Shown piece after piece: positions 5,821 to 7,280 of a stretch of DNA of 7,280 bases. The notes under the pieces were generated by a model. It had not been told where the DNA came from. It searched no databases and worked only from the letters and a program-made list of their open reading frames with translations. A program made the position numbers and the translations under genes. The stretch is from Verrucomicrobia bacterium UBA6775 (GTDB taxonomy: Bacteria > Verrucomicrobiota > Verrucomicrobiia > Limisphaerales > UBA1096). Positions within the stretch are counted from its first letter, which is position 1, and every line of letters starts with the position of its first letter. The DNA is taken from NCBI GenBank assembly GCA_002453165.1, contig DKGH01000233.1, positions 1 through 7,280 of the forward strand, written 5' to 3'.

Positions 5821-7280
5821 ATGACATTTGAAAAACAGCTGCTTCGGGTGTTGGGGCGAAAGAATTACGTCCCGCTCGCGGCAGATGAACTCGCGGAGCG
5901 AGTCGCGCCGGGGCAGACAAAAACAAAGGAGATTCGGCGAGAGCTGCGGGGGCTCGTTCGCGCTGGCCGTGTGGTGAAACTGCCGGACAAGCGATTTGCG
6001 CTGCCGGATGACGAGGATCACGTAGCCGGCCGCATACTGATGAATCGTCGCGGAGGTGGCCGGGTGCTGTCCAGCGATGCCGCGCAGCCAACGATCGACA
6101 TCCCGCCCAACTCCGCCGGTACAGCCATGCACAACGACCGCGTGTTGGTCCTGGTTAACCGCGACCTGCCGTCCCCGCGCCGCGGCGGTCGAGTCGAGCG
6201 CTTGGCCAAGCGACCTCGCGGCAAGGTGGTGAAAGTTTTGGAGCGTGCCCGGACGCAGGTGGTCGGCACGCTGGAGAAGTCCCGGCAGCTTTGGTTCATC
6301 GTGCCGAACGACCCGAGAATCTCCCACGACATTTACCTGCCCAAACTTGGCCAAGCGGGCAAGGGCAAGGCCAGGCGCGGCGACAAGGTGGTGGTGGAGA
6401 TCACCGAATGGCCCTCGCGCCACAACGCGCCGGAAGGGCGCCTTGTCGAGGTGTTGGGCAGCGCGTCCAAGCCGGGCGTGGACGTGGAGTCGGTCATTCG
6501 CCAGTATGAATTATCGACGCGATTCCCGACCAAAGTCGTGGCTGAGGCCAGACGCCTCGGCACGGAGGTGACGAAGGCCGATCGCAGGGGGAGGGTGGAT
6601 TGCCGTGATGATCTCGTGATCACCATCGACCCGGTGGACGCGCGAGACTTTGACGACGCGATCTCGGTGGAACGAATTGAAGGTCGGCGCTGGCGACTGT
6701 GGGTGCACATCGCCGATGTGTCTCACTACGTGCCGCCTAAGAGTGCATTGGACAAGGAGGCGCGCCGCCGCGGCAACTCGACCTATCTCGTGGATCGCGT
6801 TATCCCGATGTTGCCGGAGGAGTTGAGCAACGAGTTGTGCTCGCTCAAGCCGAACGTCGACCGGCTGGCGCGCAGCGTGGAGTTCGTGCTGACCGAAAGC
6901 GGGCGGGTGGAGCAGGCCCTATTTCATTCCACGGTCATCCGCTCCAGACATCGCTACGCCTACGAGGAGGCGATGGCGATCCTCGACCGCGAGCCGAAGA
7001 ACAAAACGGAACAGATGCTGCACCACGCCAACCGGCTCGCGCAAAAACTGCGCAAGGCGCGGTTCCGCTCCGGTGCGCTGAATCTCGACGTGCCGGAGCA
7101 CAAGGTGTTCCTCGACGCGAAGGGGCGGGTCAGCGAAGTGCGCCGAATTGAGAACGATATCTCCCATCAATTGATCGAGGAATTCATGCTGTTGGCCAAC
7201 GAGGCCGTGGCGAAGGAGATCAAGCGTCGTCGGGCCAAGGCCGTGTACCGGATCCACGAGGAGCCGGACGACGAAAAACT
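5821..7280 (+). CDS. rnr: Ribonuclease R, 3'-5' exoribonuclease (C-terminus beyond right edge)
   Basis: An open frame of 486 codons runs from ATG 5821 to the window edge without a stop. Ribonuclease R degrades structured RNA from the 3' end, releasing nucleoside monophosphates, and acts in the cytoplasm in mRNA and rRNA turnover. Domains in order: winged-helix N-terminus (about 1-65), two cold-shock/OB folds (about 70-220), then the RNB catalytic domain from about 255. The metal-binding aspartates are present in TIDPVDARDFDDA: D270, D276, D278 and D279. Further family motifs follow: LWVHIADVSHYV, IPMLPEELSNELCSLKP, H449 to N460 (HQLIEEFMLLAN) and YRIHEEPDDEK at the edge. About 330 residues, including the S1 domain, would remain outside if it has the usual length near 800. 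RNase II is the alternative, but the winged-helix N-terminus favours RNase R. There is no Shine-Dalgarno site. The gene is much richer in G+C than the pseudopilin genes. Confidence 0.96.
   Translation, partial: MTFEKQLLRVLGRKNYVPLAADELAERVAPGQTKTKEIRRELRGLVRAGRVVKLPDKRFALPDDEDHVAGRILMNRRGGGRVLSSDAAQPTIDIPPNSAGTAMHNDRVLVLVNRDLPSPRRGGRVERLAKRPRGKVVKVLERARTQVVGTLEKSRQLWFIVPNDPRISHDIYLPKLGQAGKGKARRGDKVVVEITEWPSRHNAPEGRLVEVLGSASKPGVDVESVIRQYELSTRFPTKVVAEARRLGTEVTKADRRGRVDCRDDLVITIDPVDARDFDDAISVERIEGRRWRLWVHIADVSHYVPPKSALDKEARRRGNSTYLVDRVIPMLPEELSNELCSLKPNVDRLARSVEFVLTESGRVEQALFHSTVIRSRHRYAYEEAMAILDREPKNKTEQMLHHANRLAQKLRKARFRSGALNLDVPEHKVFLDAKGRVSEVRRIENDISHQLIEEFMLLANEAVAKEIKRRRAKAVYRIHEEPDDEK
6199..6212. 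repeat. Perfect CGCTTGGCCAAGCG palindrome in rnr
   Basis: A full 14-base copy in the rnr coding sequence between the two OB folds, read as E-R-L-A-K-R. Flanks CGAG and AC are also identical to the intergenic copy at 1491-1510. Confidence 0.8.
6344..6357. repeat. CGCTTGGCCAAGCG palindrome copy, 12/14, in rnr
   Basis: AACTTGGCCAAGCG, core CTTGGCCAAG intact. It is read as K-L-G-Q-A in rnr, a different frame from the copy 145 bases upstream. Confidence 0.65.

Noticed and set aside
366..6357. The palindrome copies as a CRISPR array or tandem repeat
   Set aside because: Copies are hundreds to thousands of bases apart with unrelated sequence between them and no regular spacing.
5779..6423. A 214-codon minus-strand open frame at the start of rnr
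   Set aside because: It is the antisense shadow of the conserved RNase R reading frame and has no recognisable feature.

Overview
The window looks like chromosomal DNA of a member of the PVC group, most probably Verrucomicrobiota. The reason is three separate genes for short, secreted pseudopilins that share the N-terminus FTLIELLVVIAIIAIL followed by LLPALA(R/K)AK, a type expanded to dozens of copies in Verrucomicrobiota, Lentisphaerota and Planctomycetota. A secreted formylglycine-generating-enzyme-like protein and a large multihaem cytochrome fit the same group. No phage, transposon, CRISPR array, tRNA or rRNA was seen.

Layout: everything from the left edge to 5390 is on the minus strand; the right end is on the plus strand. 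Reading the minus strand in transcription order: pseudopilin C (5390-4656), a perfect hairpin terminator, pseudopilin B (4483-3563), a second strong terminator, an octahaem c-type cytochrome (3466-1541), a 105-base gap without an obvious terminator, pseudopilin A (1435-737), an AT-rich gap with a probable terminator, and the N-terminal 148 codons of a GTG-started secreted FGE/SUMF1-domain protein (446 to beyond position 1). A 430-base divergent intergenic region separates pseudopilin C from rnr (ribonuclease R, 5821 to beyond 7280), whose RNB catalytic aspartates are present.

Functional reading: pseudopilins B and C appear to be single-gene transcripts, each closed by its own intrinsic terminator. 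The cytochrome and pseudopilin A may share a transcript. The cytochrome has eight CxxCH sites behind an N-terminal membrane segment and would work in the periplasm or on the outside of the inner membrane. No gene in the window names its redox partner. rnr is unrelated housekeeping RNA turnover.

The most striking signal is not a gene. A 14-base perfect palindrome, CGCTTGGCCAAGCG, occurs in seven exact or near-exact copies across the window. Copies lie between genes, in genes on both strands and in two different reading frames. It behaves like a highly iterated, DNA-level motif (compare HIP1 of cyanobacteria or DNA-uptake signals), and I do not recall a described one with this sequence.
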